From NCBI GenBank assembly GCA_964019335.1, contig OZ025653.1:1-64000 (forward strand): a stretch of DNA of 64,000 bases. The letters are read 5' to 3'. Each line of letters begins with the position of its first letter. Within the stretch, counting starts at the first letter, position 1. The DNA comes from Diplonema japonicum (Eukaryota > Euglenozoa > Diplonemea > Diplonemida > Diplonemidae). A program made the translations under genes and the position numbers. The notes under the pieces are model-generated. The model was not told the DNA's origin and ran no database searches. It saw nothing but the letters and a program-made list of their open reading frames with translations. Positions 9,309 through 20,686 of this stretch are shown piece by piece.

Positions 9309-9845
9309 TTAGCATTCAATCTCGAGGTTAGTGTTACGGAGGGATATAATACCTTTTGGGTTTCCAAAGTCAACTTTTGCTCTATTCAGACAAGAGTCCA
9401 CTTCTACAACGATGCCAGTCAGGTTGTTCAACGACGGGGAAAGACGGACGTTCTTAGCCACCACATGGGTGCCAGGCTGCAGGAATTGCACTCTTCCCTT
9501 TTTGCCTCGTGAGGCATTGGGGGTTTCTTCTAGTTCCTTAGACCAGGCCTCATTTGCCCGCTTCAACAGCAGCGATCTATCGGGCTTTCTAGCTGGCTCA
9601 TCGGGAGTAGTCCACAACCGTACTTGCAGAGTTCTATAATTTTCGCATGTGTCAGTTAGCTCAAGGAAAACCTTTTGTCCTTTTGACACAATGGACCGTG
9701 TCAGGTTGTTGATCATCACCTCTGTCCTCTGAGCACTGTCCTTCTTGTTGCACCGCGTCATTATGCCACTCGATGACCTGAAGTCTGGCAGGCCGTCCAG
9801 TCTCTTCACCCATTCTTTCACCTTCACTGCGAAGACGGACTCCAT
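9309..9845 (-). CDS. Small protein with C-terminal KOW/SH3-like motif
   Basis: Single exon, 178 aa. Residues ~125-175 (GTHVVAKNVRLSPSLNNLTG, then IVVEVDSCLNRAKVDFGNPK) fit the short beta-barrel pattern G-x-x-V-x(8-10)-LN-x-x-x-G-x-V...R-x-x-V seen in many protist proteins. The preceding part is charged and unrecognised. The ATG follows an A/T-rich leader. Confidence 0.75.
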   Translation of the reverse strand: MESVFAVKVKEWVKRLDGLPDFRSSSGIMTRCNKKDSAQRTEVMINNLTRSIVSKGQKVFLELTDTCENYRTLQVRLWTTPDEPARKPDRSLLLKRANEAWSKELEETPNASRGKKGRVQFLQPGTHVVAKNVRLSPSLNNLTGIVVEVDSCLNRAKVDFGNPKGIISLRNTNLEIEC

Positions 9846-10068
9846 TGTAATGTATGTAAAAGCTAGAAGATGAGGTAAAAAGCTGAGAGCAAAGAAAATG
9901 GGTTAAATTCAACGGGTAACAATCAATAAGGTTCGTGTTGCTACGAAGCGGCGGCCCAGTCAAGCACTTAAGCAAGATGCCCCCACCGTTGTGGGAAGCC
10001 TTCAATCATAAACAACGAAACGTTGGACAAAGATAAAACGTCAATGATCAAACCCATGACGAGGGGCT

Positions 10069-12636
10069 TCATGCGGACTCGAACAAGAGACAGATGACCT
10101 GGTGCGCAGCAACTGAAGACTGATAGGCAACAGCACCGCTGTAAGTGGCCGATTTGCCAGATTGCATGTCGGTAACCTTCGTGGTGCCCAAAGGCAACCC
10201 GTACTGGGTAGGGTCCATAGTGAAGGAGAAGGCACCCCCGCCATTTCTCTGGACAGCGGTGATGACACATACAACAGACGTGGTACTTTCATGCAACCAG
10301 CAAGCACTCATGATGGGGTCGTAGCTGATGTCTATGTGCTCAGGGGTCCTGCTTGCCCTGGGATGCCCCTTCGAAGATACACGAGTAGTGGGTGTTGTCA
10401 GCTTCAGGTCTCGTGTAGCCCTACCGTACGTCAGCCACTTGTTCACAAGCAACTTCGCATTCGACAAAGCCCTTAGGTAGTCGATCTCAGGGGTATACTG
10501 AGGGTCGAGAAGCTGGTTGACAATCCCCATTGCAGGGTGCTGGTTGTCCCTTCCACCAAGCGAGAACCATCCCATCTGCGACCCAAACAGCAACATCTTT
10601 GCTATCTTGGAAGAAAATACATCCGGGTTAGTAAAATCCACCTGAAAAAACTCGGCTCCCATAGAGAAGAAGTACCCGCCGTAAATGGAACCAAACGCAT
10701 TCACAGTGTGCCTCGTACCAGCAAATGGCGCGCTACCGTAGCCAACAAGGGTCAAAAAGATGGTGACACCGTCCATGAAGGGCTCTGCGTTGGACTCTGT
10801 GAGGACAACAGCATTATTTCCCACCTGGCTCCTGACCTTATTGAGAAGCTGCTTGTAGCCGGACACCCAGTGACTGCCCCCACCAAGCGTGTGATTGTGC
10901 GTCTTGTCCCAGCAAGGGCGAGGCCCTGCAGCCGCGATCTGGTCGATGTACACGCCGTTGGTGCCGAGGTCTTTCACGATCGTGCCAGAGACGTTGCTGA
11001 TGACATCCTGCCAGTAGGTGGTGTGGGGGCACATAACGTTGAAGACAGCGTGGCTACCGTACGACTCCTCGTATGTGGATAGGTCAGACTTGGAAGGATC
11101 CAGTCTGGGAGGGGACTGCTTTGCCGCCCAGCTTACAGCATTGTCCTTTTGCCATGTCTCGGTTGCGATGTCGAAAATGCGCCCGTTGATGTACGGGGCG
11201 ACCTTCACGCCCTGGTTCTGCATTTGCTTCAAGTTTTCAGCAAATCCAGTTCTCGTTGGGAAGTATTCGGGATAATGCGTGTCGAAACCACAAGTAACTT
11301 CAGTCCCGCAATCGGTATAGTTTGACCCCTGCTTGTAGCCAAGGAGATCCCACTCGTACCAATGCAAACCAAGATTTGCATGGGGTCCCAAGTCAAACCT
11401 CTGGTTAACGGCGAGCACTCTTTGCTTTACAACCTCCGGGTCACCCCCTGACGTGTTGAATATATCGTTACCCTGCCAATGCGAGTTGACCCACGTGGTA
11501 GTGTTCAACAACCAATCTGGAATATCAGTCCTGTTTTCCACGGGTCCCTTTTGAGTCCATGCTGCTGAACTGAGTGCCCATGGACGGTAAATCTGTGTAG
11601 AGTCCCACCAGTCACCGTCAAAGAGGGCCAGGACAACAGGGTAGCCGACAACATGCGTCGATGAGGGCACACCGGCATCTGCAGCAGTAGCAGAAATGCT
11701 AAGTGCAGCGGACGGGTTCGGAGAGCTTGACTTTACATTGAATGCGAAATGTTTGGAAGACCCTTTGGCGTCGTGAGCGGCGAAGTACAAACCACTGTAT
11801 GGCTGAGCCTCATCGTACAAAGACATAAATTGATACGTGCCCTGCGGGTAATCGTTGCCAAAGCTGCTACAAGCTACAGGTGGTGTGTACCCCTTGTGGC
11901 ACACTGGAAGATTCGTTATCATCCAAGAGTTCTCGTTATCGGGAGAAGGCTCGAAGGAGATCCCACCACGCAACTGGTAGGAGCCTTCGCTCAGCGTAAT
12001 ACCAGTACAGCTCTGCATGGCTTCGCAAGCTGCTTGTGCTTCGCTCAAAGTGCTGTGACCGGGGCAGCCCGCAGTGCCACCACCAGGACACGACGGGATG
12101 TACTCTCCCTGGTGCATGGGGCCCCAAGTACAGTTGTCAGCCTGACTCTTCACGGCTGATACGCCGCACTCGTGCAAAATACCAAACCCATGGTTCTCCA
12201 AGGCTCTGCTTGAAGGTGCAAGTGCTGCAGGCCCCACGCCCATGGACCAGCCCCATACCGCTACGTTCGGTGACATTTTAAAACTTAGCTGGAAGCTGAG
12301 TTGCATTCCCACCATAGTGGCAACTACTGACGCGTTGACGTGACCAGACCCTACAGGGATGTTGTTCCAATACATCATCATCTGGTTCGGGTTGGCCAAG
12401 TGGATGTTCTCACATGCAGACGATGAGCTGATACTGTGCTGGCCCGATCCTGTCACGATGGTAGCTTCCCAGAGGTTAGCAGGCACCTCGCCGGTGCGCA
12501 TTATATTCGGCCCCTTGGCTGCCTTGAGCTGAAGCAACGACCCAAACCTTGGTGCATCACTAAACGTGACTACGGCCTCGTCATTGCGAAGCTGGAAAGG
12601 CGCAGCAAAGGCACATGCTGCAAAAATGATGTTCAT
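10069..12636 (-). CDS. Secreted glycosidase-like protein (DUF6259-type TIM barrel)
   Basis: Single exon, 855 aa, the longest intronless gene here. The ATG is 4 nt after ATTTCCAG. Residues 1-13 (MNIIFAACAFAAP) are a short signal peptide. The core (about residues 430-700) carries motifs of the DUF6259 glycoside-hydrolase-like family: DTHYPEYFPTRTGFAENLKQ, VKVAPYINGRIFD, MCPHTTYWQDV, NGVYIDQIAAAGPRPCW and VVLTESNAEPFMDG. The Asp of YIDQ and the Glu of TESNAEP are candidate catalytic acids. Near residue 220-250 a Cys-rich insert (CEAMQSCTGITL) resembles a PAN/apple-type glycan-binding segment. Many NxS/T sites fit secretion. The substrate is unknown; the assignment rests on motif memory. Confidence 0.82.
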   Translation of the reverse strand: MNIIFAACAFAAPFQLRNDEAVVTFSDAPRFGSLLQLKAAKGPNIMRTGEVPANLWEATIVTGSGQHSISSSSACENIHLANPNQMMMYWNNIPVGSGHVNASVVATMVGMQLSFQLSFKMSPNVAVWGWSMGVGPAALAPSSRALENHGFGILHECGVSAVKSQADNCTWGPMHQGEYIPSCPGGGTAGCPGHSTLSEAQAACEAMQSCTGITLSEGSYQLRGGISFEPSPDNENSWMITNLPVCHKGYTPPVACSSFGNDYPQGTYQFMSLYDEAQPYSGLYFAAHDAKGSSKHFAFNVKSSSPNPSAALSISATAADAGVPSSTHVVGYPVVLALFDGDWWDSTQIYRPWALSSAAWTQKGPVENRTDIPDWLLNTTTWVNSHWQGNDIFNTSGGDPEVVKQRVLAVNQRFDLGPHANLGLHWYEWDLLGYKQGSNYTDCGTEVTCGFDTHYPEYFPTRTGFAENLKQMQNQGVKVAPYINGRIFDIATETWQKDNAVSWAAKQSPPRLDPSKSDLSTYEESYGSHAVFNVMCPHTTYWQDVISNVSGTIVKDLGTNGVYIDQIAAAGPRPCWDKTHNHTLGGGSHWVSGYKQLLNKVRSQVGNNAVVLTESNAEPFMDGVTIFLTLVGYGSAPFAGTRHTVNAFGSIYGGYFFSMGAEFFQVDFTNPDVFSSKIAKMLLFGSQMGWFSLGGRDNQHPAMGIVNQLLDPQYTPEIDYLRALSNAKLLVNKWLTYGRATRDLKLTTPTTRVSSKGHPRASRTPEHIDISYDPIMSACWLHESTTSVVCVITAVQRNGGGAFSFTMDPTQYGLPLGTTKVTDMQSGKSATYSGAVAYQSSVAAHQVICLLFESA

Positions 12637-12707
12637 CTTTCTGGAAATAAGTATAAAATACAGCAGTTTTAGGTGACGATTATACAATACAACTAAACTA
12701 CTACTGG

Positions 12708-15139
12708 TTATACAACAGGCTTCTGCCACTGCTTACGCCCATCGGTGTGAATGTAAAACAAATCCCCACGAGTGCTCTCAACTAAACGCCACCCGTAAGG
12801 GAGTGGCTCGTTATCTGAAAACAGTACGTAATCCTTCGTTAACAGCATACCTGGCTCCGGCTCTGGACCGTACCGCCGAACGAGAGCAGCCATTAGATCT
12901 TCTTCATAACCTTTGTACTCTTTCAAACAGCTGCTAACACTAGGCAGCTTCGAGGGGTTGTACACCTGATAGAATCTACATAGTCGCTTCCGATAATGAT
13001 AGAACCGATCAGCCTGGGTCATGTCTGCATTACTTGAAACAATACCTCTTGCTGTGGGCTCATGTTTATGTCTGGTGTACCAAAATTGTCATATTGCTGC
13101 TGAGGTACATCGCTACGACTTGGTGACTGAGATGAATGGAATGAATATTACAAAGGGATAAGGCATACATAATGCGGCGAGCTATGGGCAGATGGATCCG
13201 GTGTCATAATAGAGCCGTAGTGCGCAGCTTCGTGTGGGAATACTGCTTCTGTCTGTGCCGGACTCATCTGTGGAGGTTCGTTGAGCCGCGCTGTCGGCAG
13301 TGACTTAGCCAAGAGTTCAACATTAGACAGCAGCTGGGTGTCGCCATCGATGTCGTTGTACAGCGGTGCTTGGGTGTGCCCAGCACGCTGAGGGTTCCTG
13401 CAGGAGATAGAGAATGTATAATCATTACCTGTGCTCTATATCCCAGCAGTTAAGACACAGCTTCATTTGACAGTGGGAACACATTACGCTTGCAGGTCGT
13501 GACTCAATGTCTCCACACACGTCACAAGGGAGAAGCAGAAGCCTTTTAGGATGCCCACGACGTGCAGGCATTCTGTGCTCGGTATTCCTGCAATATTCTG
13601 GAAACGCCAAACCACACATTCATACCAACACGCCTCGCAAAGTAACTCTGGCGACAGAGGGTCGCACTCTTTACATTGATACATTGCCGCGTAGCCATCG
13701 GCTGACGAACATATGGTACACACCCGCTCGCTAGGTGTCTTTACAAAGGCCCCGTACTGATCTATGTCAAAAGCAGCTATCGGGCACTCTACTGTCTGAC
13801 TGTCGATGGTTGCAGGGCGGAAGATGCCATCTTCGCCTCCTGGGTAGAGGAACTGTGTTTGATGTTCGCGTCTGCTTGGGTTCTTGTGTTCATTGTACCA
13901 GCACTGTTTACACAGTAGCAGTCGACAGGCGTCACAATACCACAAAGCTGCCTGCTGCGTTCCACTGGCGGGGCACAGATCGCACTCATAGTACAACAAG
14001 TACTGCTGATGGTGGGATCTCTTCTTATTCTTGTGCTCATGATACCAGCAAGTCTCACAGAACTTGCCATCACAGTCAATGCAAACGAAGACGGCCTGCC
14101 TTGCACCGTCTTCAAGCATCCCATCGCCACACTGTGTGCACGCACGGTCCGTCGAGAACTGGCCAAAAGGCTCACCGTTTGCCTTAACCTCCGCGGAGGC
14201 TGCCGGTGAAGGTGCCACGTGCGGCTTTCCTGTGACCCCGCAAAAGGGCTGGGTAAGGTCATTATCACAATCAGAGCACTTTGTTGGCTGCTCAGGCTGC
14301 ACTTGCTCTTGCTCCGGTTTATTCCCAGATTCTTCAGCGGGCTCAGTGGCCTCTTCCTTCGGTTCAGGTGCTTTCTCACCAATTGTAACACCTTTGCTCG
14401 CGAGCTTATCTCGTAGAATCTGCATCTCTGACTCATTCTGTTTTGTTCTAAAGAAATAAGCATAAGTATACCAAGTCATCCTGCAACGCAACAATGATGT
14501 CGCCCCCATTGCAACCGCTGTGATTGCATTTGAATGCCTCGACAGTTGCATCCCAGTCGCGCCCGTCCTGTACGCTGTCCACACAGTCGTAGATGGCTTG
14601 TTCATTCGTCCCGAGGCCGTCGATCGCGTCGAAGATCTTCTTTGCTGCCTCGTCAGCATTGAAGTCGCTAGCTTTTGTTACTTCTGCCTCTGCCTCTGCT
14701 TCTGTCTCTTTACCTGCCTCTGCTTCTTTATCTGCCTCTCCCTCACCTTTTGTCTCACCCTCACCCTCAGTAACTCGTTTTGCATACATTAAACACATCT
14801 GTTCATCACCTTCTTCTAAGTCCGGCGACGCAAAGCCTTCGTCTGCAGGGCTGCGGCTCATATCAATTGCTGCACCTTGTTCAATATTGGGCAGCTGTGA
14901 AACGTTGGCCACTTTCCTTCAGACATACCACGCCAATCCCCTGAAACAAATTAACATCACTAATAGTGCTAACCCCCAGCTGCTTGCTCATCTCCTCGGC
15001 ATAGGTACTCAAGGGCATAGAGCTGACATGATTGAGGATGTTATCTCGCATACCTGTCGACCTGAACGTGCGGGTTGTCGGTCGGCACCTCTTTCGCAGG
15101 CCAGTCATCCCCAACAATTACAAGCAAAAGCTGACTCAT
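12708..15139 (-). CDS. Annexin-like repeat, tandem zinc fingers and WW domain protein
   Basis: Eight exons: 15139-15054, 15022-14929, 14894-14472, 14437-13626, 13587-13429, 13397-13169, 13126-13046, 13013-12708 (introns 31, 34, 34, 38, 31, 42, 32 nt), 729 aa. In order: a short N-terminal domain (MSQLLLVIVGDDWP); a Glu-rich linker; one annexin-type repeat at about residues 135-200 (AAKKIFDAIDGLGTNEQAIY); four to five Cys/His fingers of pattern C-x2-C...C-x2-C-x3-L-C-x2-CW-x2-EH(K/R), B-box-like (for example CETCWYHEHKNKK, CKQCWYNEHK, CLNCWDIEHR); an amphipathic segment RFYQVYNPSKLPSV...YGPEPEPG seen in protist proteins; and a C-terminal WW domain (LPYGWRLVES...YIHTDGRKQWQKP). The splice at 13625-13588 completes a finger, which supports it. 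ATG follows ACCTTTACAG. Possibly a membrane- or microtubule-associated scaffold. Confidence 0.85.
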
Positions 15140-15216
15140 ATATATTTCGTCTGTCCTGTAAAGGTCAAAATACTGGAACGAGCAAAAAACGGGCAGGGTA
15201 CCATCAAGTACAACCT

Positions 15217-16041
15217 CTAACGATCTTGAACTCTCATGCCTGCAAGGAGATAATTAACAGATGAGTCGGACGTGAGGGTCCAGTCGTACTGAGGGCAGGA
15301 GGTCTGTGATGTGTTGGTTACAAGCAAAGGCTCACATACGAAGGATGGCATGGGGGTCATGCCCTTGATGTCGGTGACAACAAAGTCAGGGCGCAGCTTC
15401 CTGGTGAGGTCCTCCGGTGATATGAACTTGTTCCAGTCATGCGTTCCGACAGGTACCATCCTGGCAAGGTGCTCGGCAATGGCTATGCCGAGTGCCCAGG
15501 ATAAGAGATTCTTGTTGATCGTTGACATCATCAACATGCTCCCCTCATCTGTCAGTGCTGCTAGCGACTGTATGAAGCTGTCTGTAGACGACACGTGCTC
15601 TATAATCTCCAGTGCTGTCACAACATCGAACCTTGCCCCCTCCGCTACTAAGTCTTCGGCAGAGCAACACTCATATGAGAGGTTCCCAGCAAGATCACTT
15701 GATTCGCTCTTCAGCCGCAGCCGTCCAACTTCAATTGCATCCTTGTTTGCATCAATACCCACCACCTGCGCCCCTAACCTCGCCAACGCCTCGCTTGCAA
15801 TACCAGCACCACAGCCGACATCGAGTAATTTGATGCCACGCAGTGGCTCCGTCAGGGATCCCAACCCCTTCTCACGAACAACAACATCTTTGATCCATTT
15901 AACCCGAACAGGATTCATGCGATGCAGCTCCTTCATTGGCCCCTCACGATCCCACCATTGTGGCGTAAGCTTCGCAAACTTGTTTATCTCATCAGCATCC
16001 ACTGAACCCCACCTTCTCTGCACCACACGTACACTCCGCAT
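15217..16041 (-). CDS. COQ3: Ubiquinone biosynthesis O-methyltransferase COQ3/UbiG
   Basis: Single exon, 274 aa, typical family length. Catalyses the SAM-dependent O-methylations in ubiquinone synthesis at the inner mitochondrial membrane. Signatures: start of the UbiG domain (DADEINKFAKLTPQWWDREG), SAM-binding loop I (LLDVGCGAGIASEALARLGA), VVGIDANKDAI, and FDVVTALEIIEHV. The N-terminus MRSVRVVQRRWGS is Arg-rich and can act as a mitochondrial leader. The ATG is 3 nt after TTTACGCAG. It implies a respiring or at least quinone-making mitochondrion. Confidence 0.93.
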   Translation of the reverse strand: MRSVRVVQRRWGSVDADEINKFAKLTPQWWDREGPMKELHRMNPVRVKWIKDVVVREKGLGSLTEPLRGIKLLDVGCGAGIASEALARLGAQVVGIDANKDAIEVGRLRLKSESSDLAGNLSYECCSAEDLVAEGARFDVVTALEIIEHVSSTDSFIQSLAALTDEGSMLMMSTINKNLLSWALGIAIAEHLARMVPVGTHDWNKFISPEDLTRKLRPDFVVTDIKGMTPMPSFVCEPLLVTNTSQTSCPQYDWTLTSDSSVNYLLAGMRVQDR

Positions 16042-16142
16042 GTTCTGCGTAAATTGAAAATAGGGATAAAAAAACAGTAAACAACACAGTACAATCCCCA
16101 AAGGTGACCACACTTTATATGTTCATCTAAGATCTAAACAAC

Positions 16143-19100
16143 TCATTTTAGGTACGCCTGCTTCAACAAATCCAGCCCGTATGAAGATTCAGCACCGCAG
16201 AGCACATGTAGCCCGTTGCCAGAATTGGAAAAGAAGTCAGCCGTCCCCAGGTTCAGCAAGGTGTCGTCCTTTGAAGCGTCTAAAAGCCCTAGCCCCTTGA
16301 AACCAGGGCTTGACAGGATGTTAGCGGATGGAGTCCCTTCACCATCAAGCAAACCAAGGTGAACGTATCTGAAGTCAGAAGCCTCCTTGAGCAGCCTAAT
16401 ACCTCCACTAGACTGGTGAACAACATTTGGCACTGCATCTAAGGCATCACCATCACAGCTCCTGAACTCGAGGTCTTCCTGGTTGACCTCATCTCGCGAC
16501 AAGCACACCTGCTTCTCCAAGGCAGCTACTCTGGTGGCAAATGTGACAGCTGCTGCTTCCGCTTCCTCGCGTTCATGTTCAGCGGCCTTTCTTGCGTACT
16601 GACAGACTTCGATCTCCTTCTCGAGATGTCCAATGATCTTTGAGGCGTGTTCGGCGCCACCCCCCTTGCGCTCGTAGGCCCCACACTTCTCCTCCAAAAT
16701 AGCCACGTACTCTTCTAACTCAACACATCGTACCTGCAGGTCTGCAGCGTGCTGACCAGCGGCTTCGGACTCAGCCTTATGCGAATGAGCAGCAACAAGA
16801 GCTTCCATCAATTTGCGCTCCATCTCACCTGTCTCTTCATACAAGCTAACCTGCTCTTCAATCCTTTCCGTTCTCTCCTGCATCAGCTCCAAGGAATGTG
16901 CTTCTTTCGCATTGCTCAAGCAACTTATCTTTGCTTCCAGCTCAGCAATCCTCTCTTTCTGATGCCCTGAACCCGATGAAGACGACGACGATGAACGCAT
17001 TTCGGTCTCTACTGCTTCCCCAGGTGTGCCCTCCTCCAGCATCTGCTTCACATGCGCAGTTGCAGTCTCATGCGCACTGAGCTTGCCCCCGTCCGCCTTG
17101 CTATTTGCTTCTGCCAATGCGTCAACAAGCTGGTCGTACTCATCATTCAACTGTTTCAATTGCACATCCTTCTCAGATGTCTCGACCTCTAAGTTGCTAA
17201 CCTCTTTTGAGAGCATGTTAACCTTGTTGTTGGACTCGAACAGAGCAGCCTCAAGGGATGCTGACCTCTCCTTCTCATCGCTGAGCTGCATCTGCAACAT
17301 GTTGTCCACACTGTCAGATGACGACGATGACGAGCCATCATCGAGCTTTGCATGCATTTGCTCTTCTTTCTCCTTCAATGTGCTTTTTAACAGGGCTGCT
17401 TGCTGCTGTGCTTCTTCCAATTCAAAGACTCGCTGTTTGTACTCGTTTACATCCGTAACTAATACCATATTCTCCTCCCTCAAAGCAAGATTGCACTCTT
17501 TTTCTGCATGCAGAGCATCCTCAATATGCTGCAAACTGACCTGTTCGCTTTGCCTGTTCTCATTCCGAAGCTCTTGAATGTTCTCGTGCAAAGCCTCGAT
17601 CTGGTCTGCCCTCTGCGAAGCGGAGACCTTTGCCTCTTCCAGTGCTGCCAACAATGAAGCCTTCTCTGTTTCATGAGCTTCCAATTGCTGACTAGTCACC
17701 ACCCGCTCCTTGCTGATGGTGTCATGCAGCTGCTTGCACTCATCTTCCATCCGAACCAGTGCCTGCTGATCGTCTATGGTGGTTCCATCCTTTTGTTCTA
17801 GTGAAGCTTTGTCCATTAATGCTGCCTCTTCCACAGAACCCATGAGCTGATTGTAGACATCATTCAGTTGCCTCAACTGCACATCCTTCTCAGAAGTCGC
17901 TACCTCTAGATTGCTGACCTCTTCTGAAAGCTTGTCAATCTTGTTATTTGACTCTACCAAAGCAGCTTCAAGCGACGCAGATCTTTCTTTCTCATCACTG
18001 AGCTGAATCTGCAACATGTTGCTTCCACTGTCAGAAGAAGAAGAAGACGAGTCGTCCCCTTGCCTTACAAGAGCTTGCAACTCATCGATACGTATGTCAC
18101 GGGTTTCAATCTCGGCTTCCAGTTCTTTGCTTCTCTCTTGCACCCCTGTATTATGCTCCCGTTCTTGGCTCAAAGTTAGCAACGTCTTTTGGCAATCTTC
18201 TTGCAACTGCTGAGCAAGTGCAGTTTGACGCGCTGCCTCTGTTCTTGCACCATCAAGTTCTATTTCGAGTTCACCGGAGCTAATTTGGGCTGCGTCCAGA
18301 ACATGTTGCATTCTGGCTATCTCTGCTTCCTTTCCTTCAAGAATACCACACTGATCTTCGAACGAAGCTTCGTGCTGTCTTGCTGCATCCGAGGCACGGC
18401 TAACTTCCCCTTCGAGCTCGCTTAGCCTGTGCTGCAGGGCACTGTTCTCGTCCTCCAATTCTACTATACGCCCATGTTGCACTTTATGCTGATCCGCAGT
18501 ATCAGCAAGCTTAGCTTCCTCTAGGAGCACTAGAAGAGAAGAATTCTCCCGTAATGCGGCATCCCTCTCTGTTGTCAGAACGCTGAAGGTGTCTGCTCGT
18601 TCAACTTGTTCTTGGCGTAGAATGTCATTAAGCTGTAGGTATTCATCTTGTAGCTGCTTAATCTGAACGTCACTTTCATCCTTTTGGGCGGCTGCCGTCG
18701 CGGCCTCTTCATTAAGCACTTCGACCTTGTTGTTGGACTCGAACAGAGCAGCCTCAAGGGATGCTGACCTCTCCTTCTCGTCGCTGAGCTGCATCTGCAA
18801 CATGTTGTCCCCACTGTCAGATGACGATGACGAGCCGTCATCGAGTTTCGCACGCAGTTGCACAACCTCGTTCTGCAGCTCTTCTTTTTCTTTCAACATG
18901 CCTTCTAACAGGGCTGCTTGCCGCTGTGCCTGTTCTAAATCTGTGTTTCGTCGGCAACTCTCTTCCCGTTCCTCGCTCAGCGCTAACGACATGTGCTGAC
19001 AGTCATCTTGTAGCTGTCTGATGACTGAGTCTTTTTCGGCAACGGATCCTTCAAATGTCTTTTCATCTGAGAGGAGCCTTTCCTGAAGATCGCTGACAAA

Positions 19101-20608
19101 TTTCTCAGAATCCTTCAGCTTCGACTTCAATATGTGTTCCTCTGCTTCGCTCTCGCCTATCCTGCGATTTAGTTGTGCAACATCGTTTGCAGCATTGTGG
19201 AGCTGTTCCTGCAACGCTGCGCGCTCACCTTCTGCCTGCTGGGACTTAGATAACTCGTGGCGGACTTGCTTCAGCTGCTGCTCGAGATCGGTGCATGTCG
19301 CATTGCACCTGTCCAAGGAACCTTCTAGCTGGGTTATGCGTGAGTCCCGAACCTTAATGTCGTTGTCCCTCCCTTCTGCGAGATCTTCTAAGCCCACCAG
19401 CTTCTGCTGAACCGTTGTCTCGTGCTGCTTGAGGATCTTGTTAGACTCTGCAAGATGATTGTAACGCGACTGCAAATCAGAAGCCACCTCCTCCTTCTGC
19501 GACAATTGCTTCATCAACTGCTCTTTTTCATCCTGCAGGCTCAAGCACTCATTCTTCTGCTTGTGGAGTTGGGTTTGCATAGATGTTGACCGATCCTGCT
19601 CTGCAGCGCACCTTTCCTGCAAAGCCAGTAGCTCGTTGCGTACATCAGGGTCTCCTTTTTTCTCTTTCAAGGTCTTTAAGTCTTTCTGCAAAGAAAGAAT
19701 AGTGCTCGCCGATTCCCTCAACTTCTTGCCATCGGCTTCTGTCCTGGCGGTGTGCATGCTTCGTGCGGACCGAAACTCAGAATCTACCCGCTTGAGATCA
19801 TCATTCGATTGACGCAGCTGCCTCTCTAGTGACTGCACCTTTTGGTCGGTGTCGTGCTGCTGGCGAGAAGAATCTTTGTACTGTCGGAGCTCCGTTTCAA
19901 GCGCAGCTATGCGGGACTGTACCCTTCGCTTGTCAGCATCCCACGCAGTTTGCACCTCTTCGATTCGCTGTATCTCACTCGCGTGATTGTTCGCCTCTCG
20001 CGAACCTTGCACCTCACGAAGCTGCTTGGCTAAGTTACGCGACTCCTGCTGCGAAGCCTCCAATGCCGCCTGTGGTATTTCTTCAGATGGGATACCATAC
20101 CTGAAGGCTTCTTGACAATGCCTGGGATTCACTATCTCTTGAGAGCATCGGAGACTGCCTGTAGTAGCCAATACGAGGGGACACTGCGGGGGGTAGCAGC
20201 CTATCGCGCGACAGAGTAGGCACGGGACTAGTTCTCGGTCCAGGGGGCTGCGGTGATACAGGGGGACCGGAGCTACGGACATTGGGACCCGAGCTATGGA
20301 TTGTGGGACCAGAGCTATGTACTCGCTTTGAAGAGTACTCGGAAACATAAGGGCTACGGAATCTATCGGCAGGCAGTGCCGGGGCGTCAACACCACCCAA
20401 GGGGCGGTACCTGCAAAGTGTGAGTCGGTCTTGATCAGTAACACACCTAGTGTCGGGCCTCGGTGGCGAATTAAATTCGCTCTCTCTACGGTATCTGTAA
20501 AATAAATAAAAGGAATTTTGGCAAATACCTTGAACTCAGTGGCACGCTGTATCTCTCTGAAACCGACGGGCTCAGGGGCCTCCGCTTCCCTTCCGCATGC
20601 CATGACAT
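16143..20608 (-). CDS. Giant coiled-coil protein, 1454 aa, with Ser/Asp-rich repeats
   Basis: Exons 20608-20529, 20494-20447, 20410-20101, 20069-16143 (introns 34, 36, 31 nt). The ATG chosen follows CCACCAG|GTACGAC and is the only one in frame through the first two small exons. Residues 1-145 are basic and Ser/Pro-rich with HSSGP motifs. Residues ~145-1340 are an almost continuous coiled coil. Three near-identical ~45-residue blocks combine a Ser/Asp tract (DDGSSSSSDSGDN) with MLQMQLSDEKERSASLEAAL and SNNKV. The last ~110 residues are non-coiled with Gly/Leu motifs. The design resembles golgins, SMC-like or cytoskeletal linker proteins; no specific orthologue recognised. Confidence 0.85.
17215..18845. 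repeat. Three dispersed ~130-bp coding repeats in the coiled-coil gene
   Basis: Near-identical DNA blocks at about 17215-17345, 17925-18055 and 18715-18845 encode the Ser/Asp tract plus MLQMQLSDEKERSASLEAAL. The first and third are almost identical at DNA level, implying recent duplication or gene conversion; the middle one has diverged. Confidence 0.75.
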
Positions 20609-20686
20609 GTCGTACCTGGTGGATTGTGCTGATAGAAGGGCTTGATATCTAATATTCTTCGTTAAATACTTACACTCCCAGAGTAA

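Noticed and set aside
13014-13045. Apparent ATGA overlap between two genes (stop TGA and start ATG sharing bases) near 13020
   Set aside because: A 32-nt GTATTG...CCCAG intron joins the two frames in phase 0, giving one continuous protein ending in a WW domain, so there is no gene boundary here.
13025-13045. A 21-nt intron (GTATTG...TGCAG)
   Set aside because: No other intron in the window is shorter than about 30 nt, and using this acceptor leads straight to an in-frame stop.
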